Shown: positions 35,508 to 43,821 of the stretch, piece by piece
Layout of the letters: each line of letters opens with the position of its first letter
Position numbering within the stretch: the first letter of the stretch is position 1
Assembly (NCBI GenBank): GCA_039680175.1
Contig: JBDKTO010000051.1
Span: 42,428 to 106,427, forward strand
DNA from: Veillonellales bacterium
GTDB lineage: Bacteria > Bacillota > Negativicutes > JAAYSF01
DNA length: 64,000 nucleotides
Direction: 5' to 3'
Made by a program: the position numbers and the translations under genes
Notes under the pieces: generated by a model
The model's database searches: none
Told to the model about the DNA's origin: nothing
Seen by the model: the letters and a program-made list of their open reading frames with translations, nothing else

Positions 35508-36101
35508 ATGCCAAGGCCCAAGTATTATAACCCTGGTAGCACGTTTGATTACTGTCCCGATGAAATGGAGGACTGCCCTAATCATTGCGACCTGTATTTA
35601 CTACGCGATGCAGCTGCTGATGAGCGGGGAGCAATTGCAGATTATTTAAGTTGCGCTATTAACAACCCTTGCGTAGCTGAAGTTTTTTTAGATGTTGCGG
35701 AAGACGAGATGCAGCACTATGTCGAGACTATGCGACTGATTTCTTTATTGGACCCAGTTCAAAGACAAATGCTAAAGGAACAAAACTTAGATTATCTGAC
35801 GATGAAGAAATTAACAAGTCGGGCTAACTGGACGAAAAAATATCAAGTACAAAACGATGAAGACGTTAAAGTGATACCTCCTCATAAAAGGGACCTCGCA
35901 GCTGTTCATTGTTTTACCAAAGCAATTCAAGATGAACTTCACGCAATTAATAAATATCAACGATATATGAATGAGGCTGAGGAGCCAAGGGTTAAAAAGC
36001 ACTTTTGTGAATTGATGAATGAAGAAAAAGAGCATGTAGCTGAATTTACCGCTGCTTTATATGAATTGACTAATGAACCCTTACCGGAAGAAGTGGATTA
36101 A
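35508..36101 (+). CDS. Ferritin-like (rubrerythrin superfamily) protein
   Basis: 197 residues. Helical four-helix-bundle pattern with paired metal ligands: DERGAIADYL and EDEMQHYVE in the first half, DELHAINKYQRYM and NEEKEHVAEF in the second. N-terminal CPDEMEDCPNHCD adds a Cys group. Likely a di-iron protein for peroxide handling, or a spore-coat CotJC-like relative. Strong ribosome site (AGGGAGGTTTCAAT). A terminator follows. Confidence 0.78.
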   Translation: MPRPKYYNPGSTFDYCPDEMEDCPNHCDLYLLRDAAADERGAIADYLSCAINNPCVAEVFLDVAEDEMQHYVETMRLISLLDPVQRQMLKEQNLDYLTMKKLTSRANWTKKYQVQNDEDVKVIPPHKRDLAAVHCFTKAIQDELHAINKYQRYMNEAEEPRVKKHFCELMNEEKEHVAEFTAALYELTNEPLPEEVD

Positions 36102-36186
36102 AAGGATAAGATAAATTGGTCATTGGACTTTTACCAGATGACCTAAAAACAAATTTCTTCTGCATTGGAGGTACTAGCAAAATTCG

Positions 36187-36231
36187 AAAGTAAAAGAACA
36201 GGCTGTATTTACGGCCTGTTCTTTTACTTTT
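36187..36231 (+). terminator. Terminator after ferritin-like gene
   Basis: AAAGTAAAAGAACAGGC pairs perfectly with GCCTGTTCTTTTACTTT around a 10-base loop, the second arm itself T-rich. Works for both strands. Confidence 0.9.
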
Positions 36232-36431
36232 GAGGATTATATAGCTAAAGATTGGCCATATCCGATAATAGCAAAATCAATCGATGACAATTATATCGGA
36301 AAAAGCTGGTGATTTCAGGAAAATTAGTCGGGAAAATTCAGGCGAATTCGGTATTACAATAAATTGGTTACAAACTAATCAGCACAAATTACACTCAAAC
36401 AGTGAGTTTATGCCGAAAAGGTATTACATAT

Positions 36432-37838
36432 TTAGTACAGAATTTTGTCGATAGTATTTGTTCGATGATCGAATAGATGTGTTGCACATGAAATACAAGG
36501 GTCGAATGAGCGTATGATGCGGCCAGGAATGACAAATTTGAATTCTGGTGCGGAAATTTCAGTGCCGACGAGGGCGGTTTCCGCCGGACCCCGATTCCCA
36601 TAATCATCCTTAGGAGAAAAATTCCAGGATGTCGGGGTAATGATGTCGTACCTTTCTATTTGTTCTCCCTGTAGACGGGTGCTGTGAAGTAGTGGTCCAC
36701 GCATGGCATCGGTAACAGAGAGAGCTTGGTCTTGAACCAATTCTTTCTTTTGATTGATTGGCGGTTCTCCCGGTTCTAGCTCATGCAGCCATTCTTCAAC
36801 GAGTTCTGTTATATAAAGAGTTTCCAAAGAACGGGCAACAATGCGATCCATTGTGGATGTGCCGCCATTATAAAACCCGTTTATAGTCATACGGGCCAGC
36901 GGGCCGCCCTCATAGTGCTGTCCTCGGTACAAAACGGCTTTCGTCCAGGAATAAGCTCCCGGTTTGCGTGGTGCGGGGCGTACTTCCCCCTGTTCAGTCG
37001 ATTCCGAACGTTCAAACCAAGCTCTTGAAATATCTTCTTGTATAAAATCCAGTTGCGGTTGATCTAACCGGCATCCGTTTAGAATGCCCGGTTTCCACAG
37101 CACCTGGTTGTTTTTATTCCCGAACCGGAATAGCCCAAAAGATAAAAACCGGCCAGGTGTTTCGCCAATGTGAAAGTAGTCTTCATAGCACCTGGAGATG
37201 AGTTCCGTGTCTGGCATCATATACAGTTGGACAAAATTACGAATGTCATGAATGAGAGCTAGGGCTTGGTTGATTTTATCAGCCGTGGGTGCGACCGCTA
37301 CTCCGCCATGTACAAAGCTATGCTGGTGAGGGGCTTTGCCACCGAAAAGAGCGAGAATTTGGTGGCTTTTCTCTGCTGCTTTAATTGCATCAATATAGTG
37401 GCCTGCCAGGCGTCGGTTATCGATATCGTCAAGGCGGCAGTCACTGCAGTTTTGATTAAGGAAGGGTGGTTGATTAGGCATGATGACAAAGTCAGGTAAT
37501 CCGAAAAAGTAGAAGTGGCGAATATGGTTTTGCAAAAAATCAGCCCCAAACATGATGTTCCGTAAAATTTGGGCGTTCTCGCTAATGTCGTTGTCGTATA
37601 ACTGGTCTAGGAGATAACTAGCTACAGCACCATGAGCCGTTGAGCAAATGCCACAAATCCGCTGCGTTAGGTAAACGGCGTCTGTAATATGCCGATTACG
37701 CATAATATATTCAAAGCCACGGAACATCGTGCTGCTGACATCGGCTTCCGTTATTATTCCGTTATCCAATGATAGTTCGACGGAGAGGAGGCCGCTTAAG
37801 CGGGTAACCGGACTGAATAGAATTTTTTGCGGACTCAT
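36432..37838 (-). CDS. NiFe hydrogenase large subunit
   Basis: 468 residues. Holds both nickel-binding Cys pairs: RICGIC (Cys 62 and 65) and DPCISCATH near the C terminus. A 14-residue tail after that His should be removed by a maturation protease. Shorter than classical uptake hydrogenase large subunits (about 570). Cotranscribed with and overlapping the small-subunit gene by ATGA. No hyp genes, protease or cytochrome b gene are adjacent, so maturation factors must be elsewhere. Membrane attachment is not shown. Confidence 0.92.
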   Translation of the reverse strand: MSPQKILFSPVTRLSGLLSVELSLDNGIITEADVSSTMFRGFEYIMRNRHITDAVYLTQRICGICSTAHGAVASYLLDQLYDNDISENAQILRNIMFGADFLQNHIRHFYFFGLPDFVIMPNQPPFLNQNCSDCRLDDIDNRRLAGHYIDAIKAAEKSHQILALFGGKAPHQHSFVHGGVAVAPTADKINQALALIHDIRNFVQLYMMPDTELISRCYEDYFHIGETPGRFLSFGLFRFGNKNNQVLWKPGILNGCRLDQPQLDFIQEDISRAWFERSESTEQGEVRPAPRKPGAYSWTKAVLYRGQHYEGGPLARMTINGFYNGGTSTMDRIVARSLETLYITELVEEWLHELEPGEPPINQKKELVQDQALSVTDAMRGPLLHSTRLQGEQIERYDIITPTSWNFSPKDDYGNRGPAETALVGTEISAPEFKFVIPGRIIRSFDPCISCATHLFDHRTNTIDKILY

Positions 37839-38806
37839 TAAACTTCACCCTCCGTCATCGGCGGTTGTTTATGGTTATCATCTTTTTCAGCCTTGCTTTT
37901 TTGGGGTAACGGAGAGAAAAATGGGGCAGACCCGTCGGGAAAGTCCGGATTCGTACAACCGATGCAAGGCGTATTTACTTTGACCGGCCAGCTAACGTGA
38001 TTAATCCACTGCCGGTATGGGCAGTCGGAGCCGGTGCGGGGACCGGAGCATCCTTGTGAAAACATACATTCAATATCGCCTAGTTGTTTGGCGAAGTCTT
38101 TCTTGTCAAAGTAGGAACGGCGTTGACAATGATGATGAACGGTAAATCCGTAAAAGAGCTTGGGACGGTTGTACTCATCCAGTTCCGGCTTTCCATACAT
38201 CAGCAGGTGGGCTAACGTTCCTACGAACCAATCGGGATTTACCGGGCAACCACTTACATTAATGACTTCCCGCTCCAGCACTTGGCTGACTCCAACGGAG
38301 CCGGTTACGTTTGGTGCAGCGGAAGAGGCACCGCCAAAACTTGCACAAGTGCCGATAGCAATCACGTGTTGAGCAGCTTCGCCAAGCCGGGTTATTGCCT
38401 CTAATGCGGTTATAGGACCATTTTTCGTCCGGGCGATTACATTATAGATTCCTCTGTCTTTTGTTGGCACAGCTCCTTCAACTACTAACGTAAATCTCCC
38501 GCGAAAGTGGTTGACAGTATCCTCCAGCAGCAGCAGCGCGTCACTTCCTTGGGCAGCCATGAAGGTATTGCTGTAGATAAGATCAATCATATTTGTAAAC
38601 ACATGGTTTAAATATGGGTACGTTGCATTCATGAAGGCAATATTGTTGTCGCCACTATCACTCGTTTCCAACCATATTACCGGAAGTTTATCGGTAGAGT
38701 GATCTAGCAGATATTCGCGTACGACAGGCAAGATTCTTGCCGATAACTTATGGTTACCAGCCAGAGAATTATCACGGCACAATTGTAGAAATTCGTTTTT
38801 CTCCAT
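37838..38806 (-). CDS. NiFe hydrogenase small subunit with atypical proximal-cluster site
   Basis: 322 residues from the ATG at 38806 (GTGAGGCG upstream). The usual WLxxxxCTGC segment reads WLETSDSGDNN (residues 45-55), so the first two proximal [4Fe-4S] ligands align with Ser51 and Asn54. The other two are present (GTCASFGG, GCPVNP), as are distal and medial cluster ligands (HHHCQRRSYFD, ECMFSQGCSG, TPCIGC). No twin-arginine signal, so the enzyme is probably cytoplasmic. The altered proximal site suggests changed electron flow or oxygen behaviour. Confidence 0.9.
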   Translation of the reverse strand: MEKNEFLQLCRDNSLAGNHKLSARILPVVREYLLDHSTDKLPVIWLETSDSGDNNIAFMNATYPYLNHVFTNMIDLIYSNTFMAAQGSDALLLLEDTVNHFRGRFTLVVEGAVPTKDRGIYNVIARTKNGPITALEAITRLGEAAQHVIAIGTCASFGGASSAAPNVTGSVGVSQVLEREVINVSGCPVNPDWFVGTLAHLLMYGKPELDEYNRPKLFYGFTVHHHCQRRSYFDKKDFAKQLGDIECMFSQGCSGPRTGSDCPYRQWINHVSWPVKVNTPCIGCTNPDFPDGSAPFFSPLPQKSKAEKDDNHKQPPMTEGEV

Positions 38807-38880
38807 GATTCGCCTCACTTCGAATTTTTATCATCATCATATGCGAGGCAGCTCTTGTCTATTACCGCGACCAGTCGTAC

Positions 38881-38908
38881 AAAATAAAAACCTGCGTTTC
38901 ACGGCAGG
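38881..38908 (-). terminator. Terminator for the DUF2642-like gene
   Basis: On the minus strand ACCTGC...GCAGGT with an 8-base loop, then TTTTTATTTT. It follows the minus-strand gene ending at 38973. Confidence 0.7.
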
Positions 38909-38972
38909 TCAGGGCGAATCATTTATCAACATTTTACAACAGTTTGTTATAAGAACCGATGGTAGCTTGCAT

Positions 38973-39212
38973 CTAGCACTGAGAAATCGGCATTACACTA
39001 ATGATTTGTTGGCAACGTATGAAAGTAACTCCTGCACCAACTTGTAAGACTATGTGGTCATGTTCAACTTCCAGCAATCTTCCATATAGCGAATTACGTG
39101 TTGTTTCAACTACTATATCCATTCCCATAACTGATATTAATCTTTTGAGCCAAGACGGTTCCACAGGGGTAATCATTTCCGGGAGTTGAGCCTCGCATTT
39201 CATCCCAGACAA
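38973..39212 (-). CDS. DUF2642/YuzF-like small protein
   Basis: 79 residues from TTG 39212, chosen because AAAGGAGGGAG sits 4-7 bases upstream; an ATG three codons later is the alternative. The segment MDIVVETTRNSLYGRLLEVEHDHIVLQ and FIRCQQIISVMP match the DUF2642 family of sporulating Firmicutes, short beta-barrel proteins of unknown function sometimes linked to the spore coat. Suggests a spore-former, in keeping with Sporomusa-like Negativicutes. Confidence 0.7.
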   Translation of the reverse strand: MSGMKCEAQLPEMITPVEPSWLKRLISVMGMDIVVETTRNSLYGRLLEVEHDHIVLQVGAGVTFIRCQQIISVMPISQC

Positions 39213-39620
39213 CAGTCTCCCTCCTTTGCGCAAATCTGTTACACTACATAATATGTTATAGCGGCGATGTTGGTTCGTTCTAAAATATTTGACCAGGCAT
39301 TTATAAATGTATTCAATGCTACTGTTGAGTGCGGAATTATTTAGGTAAGGAAGCAGCAAGCAGTCTGACGGTAAACAGCGGTTGCGTGGTTGACAAGCCG
39401 AAGACACCACCAAGCATTTCTAAAAACTATGGCAAAAAGATTGAGAAATAGGTTGGCGGTACCTATTAGGTAGGGGCGCGTTTAAGCAATTCTATCTTTT
39501 TAGTTTATGACGATAAAAAAATGTGCACGGAAAAATTATCTTGTATTTTTTTATACATTATATTATAATATGATAAAAATCTAATATATAATAAAAGCAT
39601 AGTAAGAGAAGGAATCGTTT
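39213..39620. other. Gap before the second permease cassette
   Basis: No gene. Contains AT-rich promoter-like DNA around 39548-39600, including the perfect palindrome ATATTATAATAT at 39560-39571, which could be an ArsR-type operator ahead of the cassette. Confidence 0.4.
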
Positions 39621-39719
39621 ATGAACAGTCACGATCATTACGATCATGGCGACAGTCATAGTGTATGCGTATACTATTATATAACTTTGGCGAGGCTGTA
39701 TCGGAGCTTACAATTATAA
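39621..39719 (+). CDS. Tiny His-rich open frame (32 residues)
   Basis: ATG 39621 with AGAGAAGGAAT upstream. It begins MNSHDHYDHGDSHS, with four His plus Asp in 13 residues, like the metal-binding N termini of CDF and ZIP transporters, then ends within 18 residues. Either a short metal-binding or leader peptide of the permease cassette, or the first codons of a deleted transporter gene. No homologue known to me. Confidence 0.4.
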   Translation: MNSHDHYDHGDSHSVCVYYYITLARLYRSLQL

Positions 39720-39798
39720 TCGAAAATCTGCTGCTTATTTAAAACCTGGTAGCAAGTGGGGCTGTACAAAGACAGGTTTAATTCATGGAGGTGTTCGT

Positions 39799-40746
39799 AT
39801 GTTAAAGGAATTTGCCGATCTTTTGGTCTATCAATGGGTGGGTTTGATGCCTGGGACCACGCTAGGCGAAGCAATTAATTTCTTTGTCTATGACAGTATA
39901 AAAATCTTTTTAATGCTGTCGATTATTATCTTTGGTGTATCGTTACTGCGTTCGTATTTTCCGGCTGAGCGCACGAAAAAAATTCTCAGCCACAAGCGAG
40001 AGTTTTACGGGAATATTGTGGCTGCACTGCTCGGGATTGTTACGCCCTTTTGCTCCTGTTCCGCAGTGCCTGTATTCATTGGTTTTATTGAATCGGGCGT
40101 ACCGCTGGGCATTACCTTTTCTTTTCTGATTTCATCGCCGATGGTAAATGAAGTGGCAGTTATTATGCTCTGGGGATTGTTAGGCTGGAAAGTTATGTCT
40201 ATTTATATCCTATCTGGCGTTACCATTGCTATTATTGGGGGTTATCTGATCGGTAAATTCAAGCTGGAGCATTTGGTGGAAGATTATGTGTATCAAATGA
40301 AAGTAGGTGATATTGAGATCGCCGAGCAGTCTTTTGCTGATCGTTTACAATATGCCCGGGACTATACCAAAGAAATCTTAAAAAAAGTGTGGCTGTATGT
40401 TATCATTGCCATTGGCATTGGCGGCTTTATTCATGGCTACGCTCCAGAAGATTTCCTGGTACAGTATGCGGGTAAGGATAATATCTGGGCGGTACCGATG
40501 GCAGTCTTAATTGGGATTCCGTTATATTCTAATGCCGCTGGAGTTATTCCGATTGTTACGGCTCTGATCCAAAAGGGCATGAGCCTGGGAACGGCATTGG
40601 CATTTATGATGGCGGTGACAGCCTTGAGTTTTCCGGAAATGATTATCCTGCGTAATGTACTAAAGCCAAAACTGATTGCAATCTTCATTGCTATTTTAGC
40701 TGTAGCAATTATCTTTACTGGATACCTTTTTAATATTATAATTTAA
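39799..40746 (+). CDS. ArsP-like permease (UPF0718 family), complete copy
   Basis: 315 residues, eight or so membrane helices in two halves. The hallmark TPFCSCSAVP near residues 82-91 supplies the conserved Cys of the ArsP/DUF318 family; SSPMVNEVAV and LYSNAAGVIP are the other conserved helix breaks. ArsP exports trivalent organoarsenicals; others in the family handle unknown soft metals. Followed by ArsR and the CxxC redox protein. The last 111 residues are duplicated at 1-336. CATGGAGGTGTTCGT precedes the ATG. Confidence 0.88.
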   Translation: MLKEFADLLVYQWVGLMPGTTLGEAINFFVYDSIKIFLMLSIIIFGVSLLRSYFPAERTKKILSHKREFYGNIVAALLGIVTPFCSCSAVPVFIGFIESGVPLGITFSFLISSPMVNEVAVIMLWGLLGWKVMSIYILSGVTIAIIGGYLIGKFKLEHLVEDYVYQMKVGDIEIAEQSFADRLQYARDYTKEILKKVWLYVIIAIGIGGFIHGYAPEDFLVQYAGKDNIWAVPMAVLIGIPLYSNAAGVIPIVTALIQKGMSLGTALAFMMAVTALSFPEMIILRNVLKPKLIAIFIAILAVAIIFTGYLFNIII

Positions 40747-40821
40747 TCATATTATCAAATAATTAGCGGTGGATGTTGCTAACATCGGGCATTAATGTAA
40801 TTTGAGCAGGAGGTTAGTATT

Positions 40822-41145
40822 ATGGCGGAAGATATTGTAATCAAGTTAACGGCTGAACTGTTTAAAACATTAGGGCATCCTGTACGCATTGAAATTTTGC
40901 GCATGTTAAGGGATGGCGAGCGGTGCGTCTGTGAAATGATCGAACAAATCGACATTGAGCAGTCCAATTTTTCGCAGCATCTGGGAGTGTTGAAGAAGCA
41001 AGGTTTAATCGATTCGCGCAAAGATGGGCAGCGTGTTATTTATTGGATTGCCTATCCATCGGTAACGCAATTGATTGGAGCGGCGGAACAAACGCTGAGC
41101 GAGCAGATTAGGCATAGTCAAGGACTGTTAAAGTTTTTAAAATAA
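40822..41145 (+). CDS. ArsR/SmtB-family repressor, copy 2
   Basis: 107 residues, same CVC helix-turn-helix motif as copy 1 at 420-743. Differences are conservative (V/I, L/I, I/V) plus one E/G near residue 83. Start ATG after AGGAGGTTAGTATT. Probably autoregulates the permease cassette here. Two nearly identical repressors in one genome would be expected to cross-regulate both cassettes. Confidence 0.9.
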   Translation: MAEDIVIKLTAELFKTLGHPVRIEILRMLRDGERCVCEMIEQIDIEQSNFSQHLGVLKKQGLIDSRKDGQRVIYWIAYPSVTQLIGAAEQTLSEQIRHSQGLLKFLK

Positions 41146-41171
41146 AACTAGTTTTATAGGAGGTAGTTAAG

Positions 41172-41402
41172 ATGAAAATCGAAATTTTAGGTATGGGTTG
41201 CCAGAAATGCAATGCTTTAGACAATGCAGCTAAACAGGCAGCTAAAGAGTTGGGGATTGAAGCAGAGTTCGTAAAAGTGGTAGACATTAAAGAAATTATG
41301 AAATATGGTGTAATGACCACACCGGCTCTAGTGGTTGATGGTGTAGTTAAAGTCGCTGGAAAAGTGCCCAACATCGAAGAAATCAAAGCAATGTTGAAGT
41401 AA
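41172..41402 (+). CDS. Small thioredoxin-fold redox-active disulfide protein, copy 2
   Basis: 76 residues with GMGCQKCN and the TTPALVVDG cis-Pro loop, as in copy 1. AGGAGG precedes the ATG. Followed 60 bases on by a terminator, so it is the last gene of the cassette. Confidence 0.85.
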   Translation: MKIEILGMGCQKCNALDNAAKQAAKELGIEAEFVKVVDIKEIMKYGVMTTPALVVDGVVKVAGKVPNIEEIKAMLK

Positions 41403-41461
41403 TAATATTCAGGTGCGATAAGAAAATACCTTAGTGCTAGTAATGATATTGAAACGACTTG

Positions 41462-41489
41462 ATTCGCCTATTTGGATAGGCGAATTTTT
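41462..41489 (+). terminator. Terminator of cassette copy 2
   Basis: ATTCGCCTAT pairs with ATAGGCGAAT around a 4-base loop, then TTTTTG. Confidence 0.92.
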
Positions 41490-41591
41490 GTTTTAACGGG
41501 GGTCATTAATATCATATATCTCCCGAAAGGGATTTTATGGTAAGTATAGAATATATACAAAATAACAAATGTGTAAAAAGGAGGAGCTTAA

Positions 41592-42342
41592 ATGAGAAAA
41601 ATACTTTTTCCCTTATGGTAAGCGGTTTTCTACTCAACGTAACACCGGTTTTTGCGGACGAGGGAAAGGCGGATAATTCTCAGGAATGGTTTTCTCCTTC
41701 AGGGGCTGCAGAAGCCAGGTATAATCAACCTATAGTTGTACTCGACACAGATAGTGGATTAGGGCGGCATTCGCTACATACAAAAGAAATTGGGCTGAAA
41801 GATCTTGCTAGAATGCATGGCCATCTATGTGATGGACTGGTAATCAGTTATATCGAATCAAAGCCGTATTAGAACAGCTATTTCCGAATGGTGTAGTTGA
41901 TAGAACTGACTTACGAGCTGTTTCAAAAAATGGACCCTGCTGGGTAGATGCCTCCTCTATGATGACGGGCGCACGTATAAATTTCCAAACGCTCAGAATC
42001 GATTCTTCAATTGGTGATGGCTTTATTATTCAACGGATATCAACTGGTGAAGCGTATGATGTTCATTTGAAGTCGGGAAATTTCTCTGAAGAGCAAGCTC
42101 AGCTTGAAAGTAAAATACGTAAATTAAGAAGCCAAAATCAGATGGTCACTGCTGAAGATATTGATAAAGTGGAGTTGATGGGCGAGAAATTAGGGCAAAA
42201 ATTATTAAACTCACCGCCGGACGAAATTTTATCTATCAAACCTATATCCGGATATAAGTTTGTATTTAGTGACATGTTTGGAAATCGCGGCGATATCATC
42301 AATAAAGATATGCCGAGGATAACAACTGAAATTAACAAATGA
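41592..42342 (+). pseudogene. FmdE-like protein gene broken by two frameshifts
   Basis: A proper start (ATG 41592, AAGGAGGAGC upstream) gives MRKILFP and then a stop; shifting one frame restores a signal peptide ending PVFADEG and the FmdE hallmark RMHGHLCDGLVISY. About 41850 the frame breaks again and continues as RIKAVLEQLFPNG, RTDLRAVSKNGPCW, TGARINFQTLRID. So an exported FmdE-domain protein (the family linked to molybdenum/formylmethanofuran and metal binding) has lost function, unless sequencing errors explain both shifts. Confidence 0.75.
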
Positions 42343-42390
42343 ATCGTAGATAAATCTAAGACTTACAATTTTCATATTTAGGAGGAAACT

Positions 42391-42840
42391 ATGCACACAA
42401 ATATTGATATTGCCAAAATAAGAATGGACGCAGAAACATATTATCGCAATGGCGATTTTTATTGCTCAGAAGCGGTTGTGAAGTCGATAAAAGATGAATT
42501 TGCTTTGCCGCTGGACGATAGTGTAATTTCAATGGCATCTGGATTTCCAGTTGGCATGGGTGGATCTGGGTGTACCTGTGGAGCCATAGCCGGGGGAATT
42601 ATGGCTATTGGTATGGTCTTTGGCAGGAGTAAGCCTAAAGATTCAAAAGTGAATAAGGCAATGCAATTGGCTAAAGAGTTGCACGACGCATTTCGGCAGC
42701 GCCATAAATGCTTATGTTGTCGGGTGTTGACTAAAGGAATGGAACTAGGTTCACAGAAGCATATGGAGCAATGTATTTCTTTCACCGGTGAAGTTGCAGA
42801 GGAAGCAGCAAAAATTATTCTCCGGGAATTGAGTGCTTAA
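42391..42840 (+). CDS. C_GCAxxG_C_C family redox-active protein
   Basis: 149 residues. The family signature is visible: FYCSEAVV near the N terminus, then GSGCTCGAIAGGIMAIG, then HKCLCCRVLTKG and a late EQCISF. These small anaerobe proteins have a conserved Cys set thought to bind a cluster or metal; function unproven. Start ATG after TTAGGAGGAAACT. Lies directly behind the broken fmdE-like gene. Confidence 0.85.
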   Translation: MHTNIDIAKIRMDAETYYRNGDFYCSEAVVKSIKDEFALPLDDSVISMASGFPVGMGGSGCTCGAIAGGIMAIGMVFGRSKPKDSKVNKAMQLAKELHDAFRQRHKCLCCRVLTKGMELGSQKHMEQCISFTGEVAEEAAKIILRELSA

Positions 42841-42937
42841 GCGTAGGTAATCTGAAATGTTTTATTTTTCCATGAGAGCAATTGAGATCAATAAAGTATT
42901 TTAGAACAAATCATAAGCATAAAGGAATTGTACGTTT

Positions 42938-42974
42938 AAAACTCCTACCTAAACTAAAGGTAGGAGTTTTTTTA
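42938..42974. terminator. Bidirectional terminator between convergent genes
   Basis: AAACTCCTACCT pairs with AGGTAGGAGTTT around an 8-10 base loop with T/A tracts on both sides. Serves the plus-strand gene ending 42840 and the minus-strand SDR gene ending 42985. Confidence 0.92.
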
Positions 42975-42984
42975 TGGTAGGCAT

Positions 42985-43746
42985 TTAATCTTTTTGAATT
43001 GTATATCCACCGTCAACCGGAATCGAAGCCCCTGTAATATATTTTGCCTGATCCGAGATTAGAAAAAATACTGCCTGGGCTATTTCATCTGGCATCCCAA
43101 ATCTTTCTAACGGGATTAGCTTTTGACGTGAAACTTCGCCATCTGTATCAGTAATATGTTTTTTTAAGAGATCGGTAAGGGTTCTGCCAGGCTCAATGGC
43201 GTTAACGTTGATTTTATAGGGTGCTAATTCAACGGCCATGGCCTTAGTCAACATTCGGACACCCGCTTTGGCAGTTGCGTATGCCGCCATGCTTTTTCCT
43301 ACAAGGCTAGCTCTCATACAGGCAATATTTACGATATTACCACTTATGTTGTTTTTGACCATCCAATTTGCCACTGCTTGGCCCCAAAGGAATACTCCTT
43401 TTAAATTTACGTTAATCGTTTTATCCCATTGTTGTTCAGTCATTTTTAGAAAGTCTACCTTTTCCATTATGCCTACGTTGGAAATTAGTGCATCGATACG
43501 CCCGGTTTCTCCAAGACACTTGCTTAAAGCTTTATCAACATCTGCTTTAACGGTAACATCTCCACAGAAATAGCCAGCAGTTCCGGTGGAAAAATTATCA
43601 CTAATTACTCGGTTTAACTCATTTTCATCTTTATCAAATATAAAAACATAATATCCATTGTGAGCTAAATGTAATGAAATGGCTTTTCCTATTCCTGCGG
43701 CACCGCCGGTTACAATAGCTACATGTTTTTCAATCAATCGTATCAC
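42985..43746 (-). CDS. Short-chain dehydrogenase/reductase with Cys in place of catalytic Ser
   Basis: 253 residues. NAD(P) motif TGGAAGIG (13-20), acidic residue after strand 2 (FDKD) favours NAD, NVNLKG with Asn114, and YATAK (Tyr156, Lys160). The position 13 before Tyr, normally Ser, is Cys143 (NIACMRA). Close to glucose/ribitol dehydrogenase-like SDRs. Substrate unknown. Upstream argD-like gene on the same strand is 75 bases away with a hairpin between. Confidence 0.9.
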   Translation of the reverse strand: MIRLIEKHVAIVTGGAAGIGKAISLHLAHNGYYVFIFDKDENELNRVISDNFSTGTAGYFCGDVTVKADVDKALSKCLGETGRIDALISNVGIMEKVDFLKMTEQQWDKTINVNLKGVFLWGQAVANWMVKNNISGNIVNIACMRASLVGKSMAAYATAKAGVRMLTKAMAVELAPYKINVNAIEPGRTLTDLLKKHITDTDGEVSRQKLIPLERFGMPDEIAQAVFFLISDQAKYITGASIPVDGGYTIQKD

Positions 43747-43821
43747 CTCATCAGTATGATAACTAAAGCCCGTTTTAGTTAAATTTGTTAGAAGGGACTG
43801 TTTTTGTGACTGTATATATGC

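Larger units (their letters stand above)
40411..41402 (+). repeat. Diverged duplicate of 1-1003
   Basis: The segment from the permease's last 111 codons through arsR to the CxxC protein has the same gene order as 1-1003. Coding parts are near-identical in protein but show many silent changes; the intergenic parts are largely different. So this is an older duplication under selection, not a recent copy. Confidence 0.85.
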
